Assembly: GCA_034429975.1 (NCBI GenBank)
Contig: DAOUFM010000076.1
Span: 186,001 to 250,000, forward strand
Reading direction: 5' to 3'
Length of the DNA stretch: 64,000 nt
Source: UBA6170 sp034429975
Lineage (GTDB): Bacteria; Chloroflexota; Anaerolineae; Anaerolineales; Anaerolineaceae
Shown: positions 26,238 to 35,177 of the stretch, one piece after another
How the letters are laid out: each line of letters begins with the position of its first letter
How positions within the stretch are numbered: the first letter of the stretch is position 1
The notes under the pieces: model-generated
Database searches by the model: none
What the model was told of the DNA's origin: nothing
The model's input: only the letters and a program-made list of their open reading frames with translations
Translations under genes and position numbers: made by a program

Positions 26238-27290
26238 ATGAAGAAAAAAATATTACTAACCCTGATGTTTTTAATACTGGCAATAAGCATTTCTGCTTGT
26301 GGTTCAAGGTTAAGTGCCAGTGGTTGGCCTGGTATCTCAGGAGATGAGAATTCAGTTTATGTTGCATATGGGAATGAAGTGTATTCTCTGCGACTTAAAG
26401 ACGGCTCTCTTAACTGGAAATATCCAGAAAAAATTGAAGCTGCAAGAACATTTTATGCAAATCCTGCCATCAATGGATCGAATGTTATTGTTGGAGATTA
26501 TAAAAATGGACTGACAGCTTTAAATACCCAAACCGGGAGTGTCGCCTGGACATTTAACCAAGCAACTAACCGATATATCGGTGGCGCTTTGGTTGTAGGG
26601 GATACAATTCTGGCTCCAAATGCGGACCATAACTTGTTTGCGCTTGATTTAAATGGCAATTTGAAGTGGAAGTATACGGTTCGGCAGGCTTTATGGTCTA
26701 CCCCAGTAGTTCGGGGAGAAACAGTTTACCTCTCCTCCATGGATCATTACTTGTATGCTTTAGACATCAAAAGTGGCCAATTAATTTGGGAGACTGATCT
26801 CGGTGGAGCGATTGTCTACAGCCCTTCTCTGGACACAGACTCTATTTTTGTCGCAACACTGGCTAATGAAGTTTTGGCCGTTAATGCCCAAAATGGCTCT
26901 GTGATCTGGAAAAACAAATCTGAAGTTGGGTTATGGTCACAACCAATTTATTTCGATGGCATCGTTTATTATGGTGATACCGCCGGAAAAATTTATGCGG
27001 TTTCTGCCAAAGATGGTAGTAAAGTTTGGGACTACTTTATGGGAGAAATGGTATCCGGAGCTGCTGCGGTTATGCCAGAAGGGATAGTTTTTGCGGGGGA
27101 AAATGGTAAATTAATGGCTTTGGATTTCAATGGAAATGTTTTATGGACACGCTCCATCAGTGGAAAATTGTATACCGGGCCTGTAATCGTTGATGGACAC
27201 TTGATCTTAGGCATTTCACAAGGCGATGAAGTGATCAAAGCCTATGATTTTAATGGTAACGAAGTCTGGAAATTCAAACCAGAAAGGTAG
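26238..27290 (+). CDS. Beta-propeller lipoprotein (PQQ-like repeats) in the yidC operon
   Basis: 350 aa from the ATG at 26238; the frame opens 39 bases earlier but this ATG begins the MKKKILLTLM signal peptide with lipobox ISAC (about Cys20). Seven to eight repeats of the W-x-Y/F...G.vyvgs..g.lyALd type (for example YFDGIVYYGDTAGKIYAVSAKDGSKVWDY) form a BamB/PQQ-like propeller. BamB helps outer-membrane protein assembly in diderms; the role here is unknown, but its place between yidD and yidC suggests a surface factor for membrane protein insertion or folding. AAGAGACC is a weak ribosome site. Confidence 0.85.
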   Translation: MKKKILLTLMFLILAISISACGSRLSASGWPGISGDENSVYVAYGNEVYSLRLKDGSLNWKYPEKIEAARTFYANPAINGSNVIVGDYKNGLTALNTQTGSVAWTFNQATNRYIGGALVVGDTILAPNADHNLFALDLNGNLKWKYTVRQALWSTPVVRGETVYLSSMDHYLYALDIKSGQLIWETDLGGAIVYSPSLDTDSIFVATLANEVLAVNAQNGSVIWKNKSEVGLWSQPIYFDGIVYYGDTAGKIYAVSAKDGSKVWDYFMGEMVSGAAAVMPEGIVFAGENGKLMALDFNGNVLWTRSISGKLYTGPVIVDGHLILGISQGDEVIKAYDFNGNEVWKFKPER

Positions 27291-27300
27291 AGGATGAGAT

Positions 27301-28095
27301 ATGTGGGATGCAATTGTAATTACTCCCTTTATTAATGTAATTCTTTTCATATACACCTATTTAGGAAAGAATTTCGGGGTGGCGATCATTCTATTCACAA
27401 TCTTGATTCGCTTAATTACCCACCCTTTGATGGTGAAACAAATCAAAGGTGCACAAGGGATGCAGAATATGCAGCAGGATGAAGAATGGAAAAAAATTCA
27501 GGAAAAATATAAGGGTGATAAGGAAAAATTAGCTCAGGAACAAATGCGTTATTACAAAGAAAAAGGAATCAACCCTTTTGCATCTTGTTTACCAACGCTG
27601 ATTCAGTTCCCCATCATTATAGCTTTGTACCAGAGCATTATTGCAGCTTTAGCAGCCACCCCTGTGGAAGTATTAAATCTGGTCAGACATGTTTATTCAA
27701 ATTTTCTGGATGTTTCCAGCTTGATTCCGTTAAATAGCCATTTCTTGTGGATGGATCTGGGACAACCAGAACGATTAAACCTGCCATTCTTACCTTTTGG
27801 AATTCCAGTTTTGGCTATTTTAGTAGTCATTTCAACTTATGTTCAGTCGAAATTAATTCAGCCCCCATCGCAAAATCCAAAAGATCAAACTGCAATGATG
27901 GGTAACATGATGAATATTTATATGCCTTTCTTTATGGGGTATTTGGCGTTGACTTTGGCTTCTGGTTTATCTTTGTATTTCCTGGTTTCTAACTTGCTTG
28001 GTATTCTCCAATATGCAATGTTGGGAAAAGTGAATTGGAGAAATCTGCTTCCAATGAGTAAGCCAGCCACAGTTTCAACAAAAAAGAAAAAATAG
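27301..28095 (+). CDS. yidC: YidC/Oxa1 membrane protein insertase
   Basis: 264 aa, the short Gram-positive/Oxa1-like form without the large periplasmic P1 domain. Five hydrophobic helices; the key Arg sits in TILIRLITHPL, followed by the coiled cytosolic hairpin (EEWKKIQEKYKGDKEKLAQE) and the KEKGINPFASCLPTLIQFPI block. The C-terminal tail is Lys-rich (TKKKK), as needed for ribosome contact. There is no lipobox. GAGGATGAGAT precedes the ATG, 10 bp after the propeller gene. Confidence 0.95.
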   Translation: MWDAIVITPFINVILFIYTYLGKNFGVAIILFTILIRLITHPLMVKQIKGAQGMQNMQQDEEWKKIQEKYKGDKEKLAQEQMRYYKEKGINPFASCLPTLIQFPIIIALYQSIIAALAATPVEVLNLVRHVYSNFLDVSSLIPLNSHFLWMDLGQPERLNLPFLPFGIPVLAILVVISTYVQSKLIQPPSQNPKDQTAMMGNMMNIYMPFFMGYLALTLASGLSLYFLVSNLLGILQYAMLGKVNWRNLLPMSKPATVSTKKKK

Positions 28096-28110
28096 AAAGT
28101 GGGAACTAAA

Positions 28111-28851
28111 ATGGAAAACAAAAGAGTTACTCAGGAATTTATCGCTCCAACAGTCGAAGAAGCAATTGCTGAAGGGGCGCGACAATTTGGAACAACCATT
28201 GATCAATTAGATGTAGAAATTTTGGACCAGGGTAGGCAGGGCCTATTTGGATTAGGCAGTCGCCAGGCTCGTGTAAAAATTTCTCTCCGCTCTGAGGGAA
28301 TTCAACAACCTGAAACAAAAAATCAAGTGCAATCCTCAAAACCAGTTGAAAATTCAGTTGAAAATGATGAAAAAGAACCTGTTTTGAAACTGGCGGAAGA
28401 TGTTGTCTCAGAATTGCTTCAAAAAATGCATATTACTGCCAAAGTAGAGGCCAGTTTTGTTCCTCCAATTGACGAAAGAGACCAAAGAATGGTACTCGTA
28501 GAAATCCTTGGGAGAGATTTAAGCATTTTAATTGGTCGGAGAAGCGAGACATTAAATTCTCTTCAATATATTAGCAGTCTCATTGTTGCAAAAGAACAAG
28601 GGGAATGGGTTCCTCTTATGATTGATGTACAGGGATATCGGGAACGTAGAGAAAGACAATTACGGGTTCTTGCGCGACGAATGGCTGAACAGGTTGTTCA
28701 TACTGGACGCAAGCAAAATTTGGAACCAATGCCTGCCAATGAACGCCGAGTTATTCACCTGGAGTTACGCGATCATGAATTTGTAACCACGGAAAGTATT
28801 GGGGAAGAACCAAATAGAAAAGTTACGATTGTATTAAAGAAGCAGAAATAA
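28111..28851 (+). CDS. jag: Jag/KhpB RNA-binding protein
   Basis: 246 aa from the ATG at 28111, preferred over the in-frame GTG at 28099 because GTGGGA sits seven bases upstream. Domain order: Jag-N (about 5-55, with GLFGLGSRQARV), a charged linker, a KH domain (about 90-165, with GRDLSILIGRRSETLNSLQYI, the GxxG-like loop being GRRS), and R3H (RRMAEQVV...ANERRVIHLEL). Binds RNA and influences cell elongation and division in Firmicutes. Last gene of the rpmH operon, ending at a good terminator. Confidence 0.93.
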   Translation: MENKRVTQEFIAPTVEEAIAEGARQFGTTIDQLDVEILDQGRQGLFGLGSRQARVKISLRSEGIQQPETKNQVQSSKPVENSVENDEKEPVLKLAEDVVSELLQKMHITAKVEASFVPPIDERDQRMVLVEILGRDLSILIGRRSETLNSLQYISSLIVAKEQGEWVPLMIDVQGYRERRERQLRVLARRMAEQVVHTGRKQNLEPMPANERRVIHLELRDHEFVTTESIGEEPNRKVTIVLKKQK

Positions 28852-28862
28852 TCAAACATAAG

Positions 28863-28898
28863 AGCATTCCTTGCCAGAGGATGCTTTTATTTTCATTT
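28863..28898 (+). terminator. Intrinsic terminator of the rpmH-jag operon
   Basis: AGCAT-t-CCT / AGG-ATGCT stem with a 6-nt loop, followed by TTTATTTTCATTT. It starts 11 bp after the jag stop. Confidence 0.75.
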
Positions 28899-28923
28899 AA
28901 TCTGTCACCTTAAAGGAGAAATG

Positions 28924-30228
28924 ATGAAAGCAGTTGATATCATCATTAAGAAACGGGATAAACATGAACTGACAAAAGAAGAAATAGACTTCTTTATCAA
29001 AGGGTTTACCTCGGGGGATATTCCGGATTATCAAGCTGCTGCCTGGGCAATGGCGGTTTTACTGAATGGAATGACCGATCAAGAATCAACTAACTTGACG
29101 ATGTCGATGGCTCATTCAGGCGATATTCTTGATCTTACAGATGTTGTGGAAATATGCCTGGATAAACACTCAACCGGCGGTGTTGGTGATAAAACCACAT
29201 TGGTTGTTGAGCCGTTGGTGGCGGCTTGCGGGCTGCCATTTGGAAAGATGTCCGGCCGTGGTCTTGGTTACAGCGGTGGCACTTTGGATAAAATGGAGTC
29301 AATTCCAGGCTACCGGGTTGATTTGACAAGGGAAGAGTTTATTAGCCAATTGAAAACCATTGGCATCGTGCTATCCGGCCAAAGCGGGGATCTCGCACCT
29401 GCAGATGGTAAATTGTATGCTTTACGGGATGTGACTGGCACCGTTCCATCTATGCCGTTGATTGCCTCGTCGGTCATGAGTAAAAAGATCGCCGGAGGAG
29501 CGCAGGTGATCGTACTGGATGTTAAAGTTGGTACCGGGGCTTTCATGGAAACATTGAAAGATGCCAGAACACTTTCGCGCTTGCTGGTATCTATCGCGCA
29601 GATCAGTGGTCGCAAAGCAATGTGTATGTTATCGGATATGAATCAACCGCTGGGCAATGCAGTAGGAAACTCCCTGGAACTGTTGGAAGCCATTGACACG
29701 TTGCATGGAGGTGGACCTAATGACTTTGTCGAACATTGCCTTTCAACGGCCGCTTATTTGGTGATGTTGGGTAAAAAAGCAAAAAACTTAATTCATGCAC
29801 GTCAAATGGTCGAAGATGTACTGAAAAATGGGAAAGCGTGGGAGAAGTTTCGCCAAATGGTGATCGCTCAGGGTGGTGATGTTAATTTTATTGACCAACC
29901 AGATTTGTTACCTAAAGCCAGTTTTATTGAGACCGTTAATGTAAATAAAAACGGTTTTGTTCATTGGGTTGACGCCCGAACAATCGGGGAGACTTCGGTT
30001 GATTTAGGTGCTGGGAGAGAAAAGAAAAGCGACAAAATCGATCATGCAGTTGGGATTGTTGTGCATCATAAGGTTGGAGACTATGTTATTGCAGGCGAAC
30101 CCTTATTTACTATTCATGCAAATTCAAAAGAAAAATTGGAAAATGCCAAACAACGTGTTTTGGATGCACACAAAGTCGAGGATAGTGAATGTGAACCATT
30201 GCCGCTTTTTTATGAAATTGTAGACTAG
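28924..30228 (+). CDS. pdp: Pyrimidine-nucleoside (thymidine) phosphorylase
   Basis: 434 aa from the second of two adjacent ATGs, which stands five bases from AAAGGAG. Splits thymidine or uridine with phosphate to base and (deoxy)ribose-1-phosphate. N-terminal MKAVDIIIKKRDKHELTKEEIDFFI, the DKHSTGGVGDKTTLVVEPLVAACG signature, the S-GRGLGYSGGTLDK block and the C-terminal domain are complete. The AVDIIIKKRD form suits the Pdp group more than DeoA; either specificity is possible. Together with punA and mtnP in this window it covers nucleoside salvage. Isolated between terminator and next gene. Confidence 0.93.
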   Translation: MKAVDIIIKKRDKHELTKEEIDFFIKGFTSGDIPDYQAAAWAMAVLLNGMTDQESTNLTMSMAHSGDILDLTDVVEICLDKHSTGGVGDKTTLVVEPLVAACGLPFGKMSGRGLGYSGGTLDKMESIPGYRVDLTREEFISQLKTIGIVLSGQSGDLAPADGKLYALRDVTGTVPSMPLIASSVMSKKIAGGAQVIVLDVKVGTGAFMETLKDARTLSRLLVSIAQISGRKAMCMLSDMNQPLGNAVGNSLELLEAIDTLHGGGPNDFVEHCLSTAAYLVMLGKKAKNLIHARQMVEDVLKNGKAWEKFRQMVIAQGGDVNFIDQPDLLPKASFIETVNVNKNGFVHWVDARTIGETSVDLGAGREKKSDKIDHAVGIVVHHKVGDYVIAGEPLFTIHANSKEKLENAKQRVLDAHKVEDSECEPLPLFYEIVD

Positions 30229-30334
30229 TTGGGCATTTATTTTTAGTTTAGATGTACTTCGCTTGGTAGATTCGATATGAATTTTCTTTAGAAGTGTGAC
30301 AGTTGGCGATGGAATTAATTCCTGGAGTTCTCGA

Positions 30335-31084
30335 ATGTCCTTAAAAATAAAAATTTTGTTTGTGTTTTCAATTATCTTTTTTGTTATGGGCTTATTGATT
30401 GGCTTGTTCCTTTGGACAGGCTCGGTTTGGGCAGATTTGGAAGGGTATATGTTTCAACCAGCCACTTATGCCGAACGTGCAAAAGAGAGCCTGCAATGTC
30501 CCAACCTCATTACCTCTTCAGATTTTGGGGTTATATCGATGGGGTTTGAGAATCCCTATGATCGGAATTTAAAATTAGTTGTCAGAGGGAATAAAACACT
30601 TGGGTTTCTCATTTATGTTGCTACTGACGAAAATGTTTTTGAGTTAAAACCTGGTGAATCAAAAGTGGTGCACTGGTACATTTACCCGGAAGATGCAGTT
30701 TGGAATCGCTTTGTTTTGTTCCGGGCGAACATTATTAGTAGTTATGGATCATCTTTATCCACTGCATCCTGTGGGGTGATGGTCATTAAGTTTCCATTTT
30801 TAAATAGCAACCAATTTTTCTTGCTGGCATTATTGCTTGGAACTTTATTGATTGGATCAGGTGTGTTTTTAATGTATCGATCTTCAATTTTGAGTAGAAA
30901 GCATAATTATTATAATGAGAAATTGATGTTGGCATTAACCACAGTGCTCATTATTGGTTTGTTATTAGGGCTTTTTGGCCAATGGGTAGCTGGAGGGCTT
31001 TTGTTAATTGGGATGTATATTTTTATCCTTATGACGATTGCGAATATCCTTCAAAAAATTGGTGACAAACCGAAGGCTTTTTGA
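30335..31084 (+). CDS. Unrecognised membrane protein with ectodomain
   Basis: 249 aa from the ATG at 30335, chosen because GGAG lies seven bases upstream; a GTG at 30296 has none. A first helix (about 5-28), an exterior beta-rich domain of about 120 residues (SLQCPNLITSSDFGVISMGFENPYDRNL onward), then three helices from about 155 to 245. I know no family; the outer part reads like an Ig-type fold (KPGESKVVHWYIYPED). Two Cys (ECQ-type pair) may form a disulfide. Monocistronic, followed by the ileS promoter. Confidence 0.6.
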   Translation: MSLKIKILFVFSIIFFVMGLLIGLFLWTGSVWADLEGYMFQPATYAERAKESLQCPNLITSSDFGVISMGFENPYDRNLKLVVRGNKTLGFLIYVATDENVFELKPGESKVVHWYIYPEDAVWNRFVLFRANIISSYGSSLSTASCGVMVIKFPFLNSNQFFLLALLLGTLLIGSGVFLMYRSSILSRKHNYYNEKLMLALTTVLIIGLLLGLFGQWVAGGLLLIGMYIFILMTIANILQKIGDKPKAF

Positions 31085-31102
31085 TTTCTAATAACCTCAG
31101 AA

Positions 31103-31131
31103 TTGAATTTTCCAGAAAATTCTGGTATGAT
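31103..31131 (+). promoter_or_regulatory. Promoter of the ileS T-box transcript
   Basis: TTGAAT, 17 bp, TATGAT with an extended TG (TGG-TATGAT), about 20 bp before the first conserved T-box sequence. Confidence 0.65.
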
Positions 31132-31149
31132 TTGGGGCATTCTTTAAAA

Positions 31150-31418
31150 GCAATGATGGAAACGAGTAAGCATGGAGCAACAAACAGCGAACCTGGAATT
31201 GGTGGAAGCCGGGCTGAACAAAATGCTGAAAATCCTTCCGGAGCTTCAACCTGAACCTGTGAAAACAGCAGTAAGTGCGACGAACTCACCAAACGTTATC
31301 AAAGGTGGAAAAATGTCAATAAAAATTGATATTTTCAAGCAAGTGCTCACTCATGTGAGAAACAAGGTGGTACCACGGGATAGGATCTCGTCCTTGTATT
31401 AGGACGAGTATTTATTTT
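31150..31418 (+). promoter_or_regulatory. T-box riboswitch upstream of ileS
   Basis: Leader RNA that senses uncharged tRNA-Ile and prevents termination. Seen: stem I start GATGGAAACGAGTAAGCATGGAGC, the AGCGAACC distal loop and GGTGGAAGCC (31152-31212), then the 14-nt T-box AGGTGGTACCACGG at 31365-31378 and a terminator at 31387-31418. The TGGT element (31368-31371) pairs with an NCCA tail whose discriminator is A, as in tRNA-Ile. The ATC at 31232-31234 (GAAAATCC) is my best candidate for the isoleucine specifier codon. The frame that could be read through the leader (31172-31402) is not a protein. Confidence 0.88.
31387..31418 (+). terminator. T-box regulated terminator
   Basis: CTCGTCCT / AGGACGAG, eight perfect pairs with a 6-nt loop, followed by TATTTATTTT, 12 bp before the ileS ATG. 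The 5' arm competes with the antiterminator formed by the T-box sequence. AAGGAGG lies directly after it. Confidence 0.85.
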
Positions 31419-31429
31419 AAGGAGGAAAG

Positions 31430-34400
31430 ATGTTTCGACCAGTTTCACCAAAATTAAATGTTAACCAGATGGAAGAAGGCATCTTAAAATACTGGAAAGA
31501 AAATGATGTTTTTCATAAAACTTTGGAAGAAAGGGAAGGAAACCCGGAATACGTATTTTATGAGGGCCCTCCTACTGCAAATGGTCGTCCTGGAGTGCAT
31601 CACGTCCTGGCTAGAGCTATTAAGGATATTTTTCCGCGCTATAAATTCATGCAGGGTTTTAATGTCTCACGCAGAGGTGGTTGGGATACCCATGGATTAC
31701 CGGTTGAAATTGAAGTTGAGAAACAATTAGGTTTTTCCAACAAACAGGATATTGAAAATTTCGGAATTGACAAGTTTAATGCCCTCTGTAGAGATTCGGC
31801 TTTTACTTACATTCAGGAATGGGAAAAATTAACGGATCGGATTGCCTTTTGGGTTGACTTGGAAAATGCTTACGTTACTTATAAAAATCCCTATATTGAA
31901 TCAGTTTGGTGGATTCTGAAACAATATTGGGAGAAAGATTTACTTTACCAGGGGTTTAAGGTGGTCCCTTATTGCCCGCGTTGTGGAACACCCCTTTCAG
32001 ATCATGAAGTTGCTCAGGGATATGATGATGCGGAAGATCCATCTGTTTTTGTGCGTATGCGTTTAGTAGATGATCCAGATACCTCATTCTTAGTGTGGAC
32101 TACTACACCCTGGACATTACCAGCTAATGTAGCCATCGCCGCTGGAGCGGATGTGGATTATGTAAAAATTGAACGGGTTTTACATGCTGACCATAAAGAA
32201 AAGTTGATTTTAGCAGAACCATTGCTTGAAAAAATATTTAGTGATGAACCATACATTGTTTTAGAGCGCTTTAAAGGCCAAAAATTAGAAGGAGTGCAGT
32301 ATGAACCCCTCTTCAAATTCCTGCCTTTGGAAAAACCTGCCCATCGGGTCGTGTTGGGAGACTTTGTCACGACAGAAGATGGCTCCGGGTTAGTACATAT
32401 TGCGCCGGCATTTGGTGCTGACGATATGAATGTTTCAATTGAACACGACTTACCGATTCTTCAGACGGTTGCACCAGATGGAACTTTCATTCCGCAAGTA
32501 ACACCATGGGCAGGTGTGTTTGTTAAGGATGCTGACTCATCGATCACCCAAAACCTAAAAGAGCGGGGTCTATTATTCCGCTCTGGAACAATAATCCATA
32601 CTTATCCATTTTGTTGGAGATGTAACACACCCTTGCTCTATTATGCCAGACCAACCTGGTTTATTCGCACCAGTGCTTATAAAAAACGAATGGTCGAACT
32701 AAATGACAAAATTAATTGGTACCCCGCCCATATTAAAAATGGTCGTTTTGGGAACTGGCTGGAAAATAATGTTGATTGGGCTTTGGGTCGTGAAAGATTC
32801 TGGGGTACACCGTTACCAGTCTGGCAATGTAATTCCTGTAGGCATCAGGTATGTGTTGGATCGGTGGCAGAATTGAGCGAACGTTCAGGAAAGGACCAGA
32901 CAGGTTTAGATTTACATCGCCCCTATGTAGATCAGGTGCAATTAACATGCTCTGAATGTGGTGGTGAAATGCAACGTGTGCCGGAGTTGATTGACGTCTG
33001 GTTTGATTCAGGTTCCATGCCAATTTCACAATGGCATTATCCATTTGAAAATCAAGAAAAATTTAAACAACAATATCCCGCGGATTTTATATCTGAAGCT
33101 GTTGATCAAACCAGAGGATGGTTTTATTCCCTGCATGCGATCAGCACTTTACTGAATGATGAAGTTGCTTTTAAAAATGTTATTTGTTTGGGGCTTATTC
33201 TGGACGAAGAGGGCTACAAAATGTCTAAATCTCGTGGAAATATTGTTAGCCCGTGGGAAGTAATAGAAAAAAATGGTGCGGATGCAATGCGTTGGTACCT
33301 TTATACAGCCACTCCTCCTGGTCAGGAAAGACGCTTTTCCAGTAACCTGGTTGCAGAAGTTTTACGTAATTTTACTTTAACACTTTGGAATACCTATTCA
33401 TTTTTTGTCACCTACGCAAATTTGGATGGCTGGAAACCTGATCCAGTTACCAAACCGGAATACAGCGCATTAGATAAATGGGTTTTAAGTGAATTACATG
33501 CTTTAGTCAGAGATGTAACCTATGCTCTGGAAAATTATGATGTATTAGGTGCTACCAGACCAATCGAAGCCTTTGTGGACCAGCTATCTAATTGGTTTTT
33601 ACGCCGTTCTCGTCGTCGTTTTTGGAAAAGTGAATCGGATGGTGATAAATATGCGGCCTATGCTACTTTATATGAAGCCCTGGTCACGATTAGCAAATTA
33701 TTGGCTCCAACCATGCCATTTATGGCGGAAGAAATGTATCAAAATTTGGTCTATAACCAGGATCCCATTAAGGATCTTTCCGTTCACCTTTCCCATTGGC
33801 CAACCTTTGACCCAGCATTAATTGATGAAAAATTAAATCACGAGATGGAGTTAGTGATGAAACTGGCGTCTGTTGGGCATGCAGCCAGAAATAAAGCCAA
33901 CCGCAAGGTAAGACAACCACTATCAGAAGTGGCTTTCTCGGTAGGGAATATTGAGGAGCGAGAAGTTATTGAAAAATATGCTGACATTCTGGAAGATGAA
34001 TTAAACGTGAAAAAAGCCAGAACTTTAGATGCTGCCACTGAGGCAGTCGCCTATGAATTGAAACCATTGCCGAAACAATTAGGTCAAAAATATGGAGCAA
34101 AATTCCCAGCACTCAGAGCAGCAATTCTTGGTTTTAATGCTGAAGAAGCAGCCAATAAATTGTTAGCCAATAAACCATTAGAAATAAGACTGGATAGCGA
34201 AACTTACCTGATCTTACCCGAAGAAATAGAAGTTCGCACTCTGGCAAAAGAAGGTTACGCAGTCGCTTCCGAGGGTGCTTACCTGGCTGCTTTGGTAACA
34301 GATTTGACGCCTGAGTTGGAAAAAGAAGGGCTGGCAAGAGAATTCGTTCGCCGGGTACAGGATTTACGAAAGATGGCCGATTTTGAGATTGCGGATAGAA

Positions 34401-34585
34401 TTAAATTGACTTATGTGGCAACGCCAAAATTAAAGGAAGCGGTGGAAGAATTTTCTGATTACATTAAAAATGAAACGCTCACTCTTGAATTAGTTAATAG
34501 TGAACCATCTGGACAGGCAACCCAGGTTGTCAGTGAATTTGATGATGAAACCGTCACATTGGGTGTAGAAAGAATCACGACTTAG
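31430..34585 (+). CDS. ileS: Isoleucyl-tRNA synthetase, type 2, with GxHH signature
   Basis: 1051 aa. Charges tRNA-Ile with isoleucine and edits valine. Type 2 (eukaryote-like) by its EGPPTANG...RRGGWDTHGLPVEIEVEK opening and a long anticodon/C-terminal region without the C-terminal zinc-finger of type 1. The class I HxGH motif is altered: residues 54-58 read PGVHH, so Gly takes the first position and His the third. KMSKS is intact in GYKMSKSRGN. Zinc-like Cys pairs occur (CPRCGTPLSDHE; CNSC...CSECGGE). The GxHH form has been described in some IleRS2 enzymes and linked to very high mupirocin resistance. Under T-box control. Confidence 0.95.
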   Translation: MFRPVSPKLNVNQMEEGILKYWKENDVFHKTLEEREGNPEYVFYEGPPTANGRPGVHHVLARAIKDIFPRYKFMQGFNVSRRGGWDTHGLPVEIEVEKQLGFSNKQDIENFGIDKFNALCRDSAFTYIQEWEKLTDRIAFWVDLENAYVTYKNPYIESVWWILKQYWEKDLLYQGFKVVPYCPRCGTPLSDHEVAQGYDDAEDPSVFVRMRLVDDPDTSFLVWTTTPWTLPANVAIAAGADVDYVKIERVLHADHKEKLILAEPLLEKIFSDEPYIVLERFKGQKLEGVQYEPLFKFLPLEKPAHRVVLGDFVTTEDGSGLVHIAPAFGADDMNVSIEHDLPILQTVAPDGTFIPQVTPWAGVFVKDADSSITQNLKERGLLFRSGTIIHTYPFCWRCNTPLLYYARPTWFIRTSAYKKRMVELNDKINWYPAHIKNGRFGNWLENNVDWALGRERFWGTPLPVWQCNSCRHQVCVGSVAELSERSGKDQTGLDLHRPYVDQVQLTCSECGGEMQRVPELIDVWFDSGSMPISQWHYPFENQEKFKQQYPADFISEAVDQTRGWFYSLHAISTLLNDEVAFKNVICLGLILDEEGYKMSKSRGNIVSPWEVIEKNGADAMRWYLYTATPPGQERRFSSNLVAEVLRNFTLTLWNTYSFFVTYANLDGWKPDPVTKPEYSALDKWVLSELHALVRDVTYALENYDVLGATRPIEAFVDQLSNWFLRRSRRRFWKSESDGDKYAAYATLYEALVTISKLLAPTMPFMAEEMYQNLVYNQDPIKDLSVHLSHWPTFDPALIDEKLNHEMELVMKLASVGHAARNKANRKVRQPLSEVAFSVGNIEEREVIEKYADILEDELNVKKARTLDAATEAVAYELKPLPKQLGQKYGAKFPALRAAILGFNAEEAANKLLANKPLEIRLDSETYLILPEEIEVRTLAKEGYAVASEGAYLAALVTDLTPELEKEGLAREFVRRVQDLRKMADFEIADRIKLTYVATPKLKEAVEEFSDYIKNETLTLELVNSEPSGQATQVVSEFDDETVTLGVERITT

Positions 34586-34597
34586 CAGGAAACTAAT

Positions 34598-34630
34598 CCG
34601 GGTATTTCTTTGAAATAACCGGTTTTTTTC
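34598..34630 (+). terminator. Intrinsic terminator of ileS
   Basis: CCGG-g-TATTT / AAATA-a-CCGG stem with one mismatch, followed by a run of T interrupted by one C. It starts 12 bp after the ileS stop. Confidence 0.7.
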
Positions 34631-34649
34631 TTTTGATTAATTAGCAATT

Positions 34650-35144
34650 ATGAGTCTGATCAATAGCAACAATTTACCTCCTCAAAAAGGGAGTTATTGC
34701 TTGGTTTTTCAATTAATAGAGAAACAACGGTTGTTAATTGGAAAAATAGGCATTATTGATTTTTTGCCAGGATATTACTTCTATCTTGGCAGCGCCAAAG
34801 GTAGTGGAGGATTAAGAGCAAGAATTTTCCGACATTTACAAATTGAGAAGAAGAATTTCTGGCACCTGGATTATTTAAGACCAAATTTATTGTTCTTGTT
34901 TGCTTTCTATTCCTTTGAGATAAATAAGGAATGTGATTGGTGCCAGACAATAAGTACCAACTCTGGTTTCATAAAACCGGTTCAAGGTTTTGGATCAAGT
35001 GATTGTATTCGAGGATGCAGCACACACCTTCTTTTCTCTAACAACCTCCCAGAGGAAGCTGTTTTCGCGGCAAATTTATTAAGAGAAGAACCTGGGAAAG
35101 AACCGATTTTTCTGTATAAAGATGTTTCTACCAAAGTACGGTAA
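34650..35144 (+). CDS. GIY-YIG family protein (DUF123 type)
   Basis: 164 aa. The sequence GSYCLVFQLIE, IGIIDFLPGYYFYLGSAKGSGGLRARIFRHL and FWHLDYL is the DUF123 form of the GIY-YIG fold, in which GSY and YLGSA replace GIY and YIG. The C-terminal GFGSSDCIRGCSTHLLF carries the conserved Cys/His. These proteins are often found alone or fused to endonuclease III; a nuclease role in DNA repair is presumed but unproven. Starts a compact run with lspA, rluD-like and threonine aldolase. Confidence 0.8.
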   Translation: MSLINSNNLPPQKGSYCLVFQLIEKQRLLIGKIGIIDFLPGYYFYLGSAKGSGGLRARIFRHLQIEKKNFWHLDYLRPNLLFLFAFYSFEINKECDWCQTISTNSGFIKPVQGFGSSDCIRGCSTHLLFSNNLPEEAVFAANLLREEPGKEPIFLYKDVSTKVR

Positions 35145-35177
35145 AATCAAGGCGTTCTTTGTCTTTAACGAAAATTA

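Noticed and set aside
31172..31402. 76-codon frame in the ileS leader
   Set aside because: It is entirely inside the T-box RNA and the translated sequence follows structural RNA, not a protein family.
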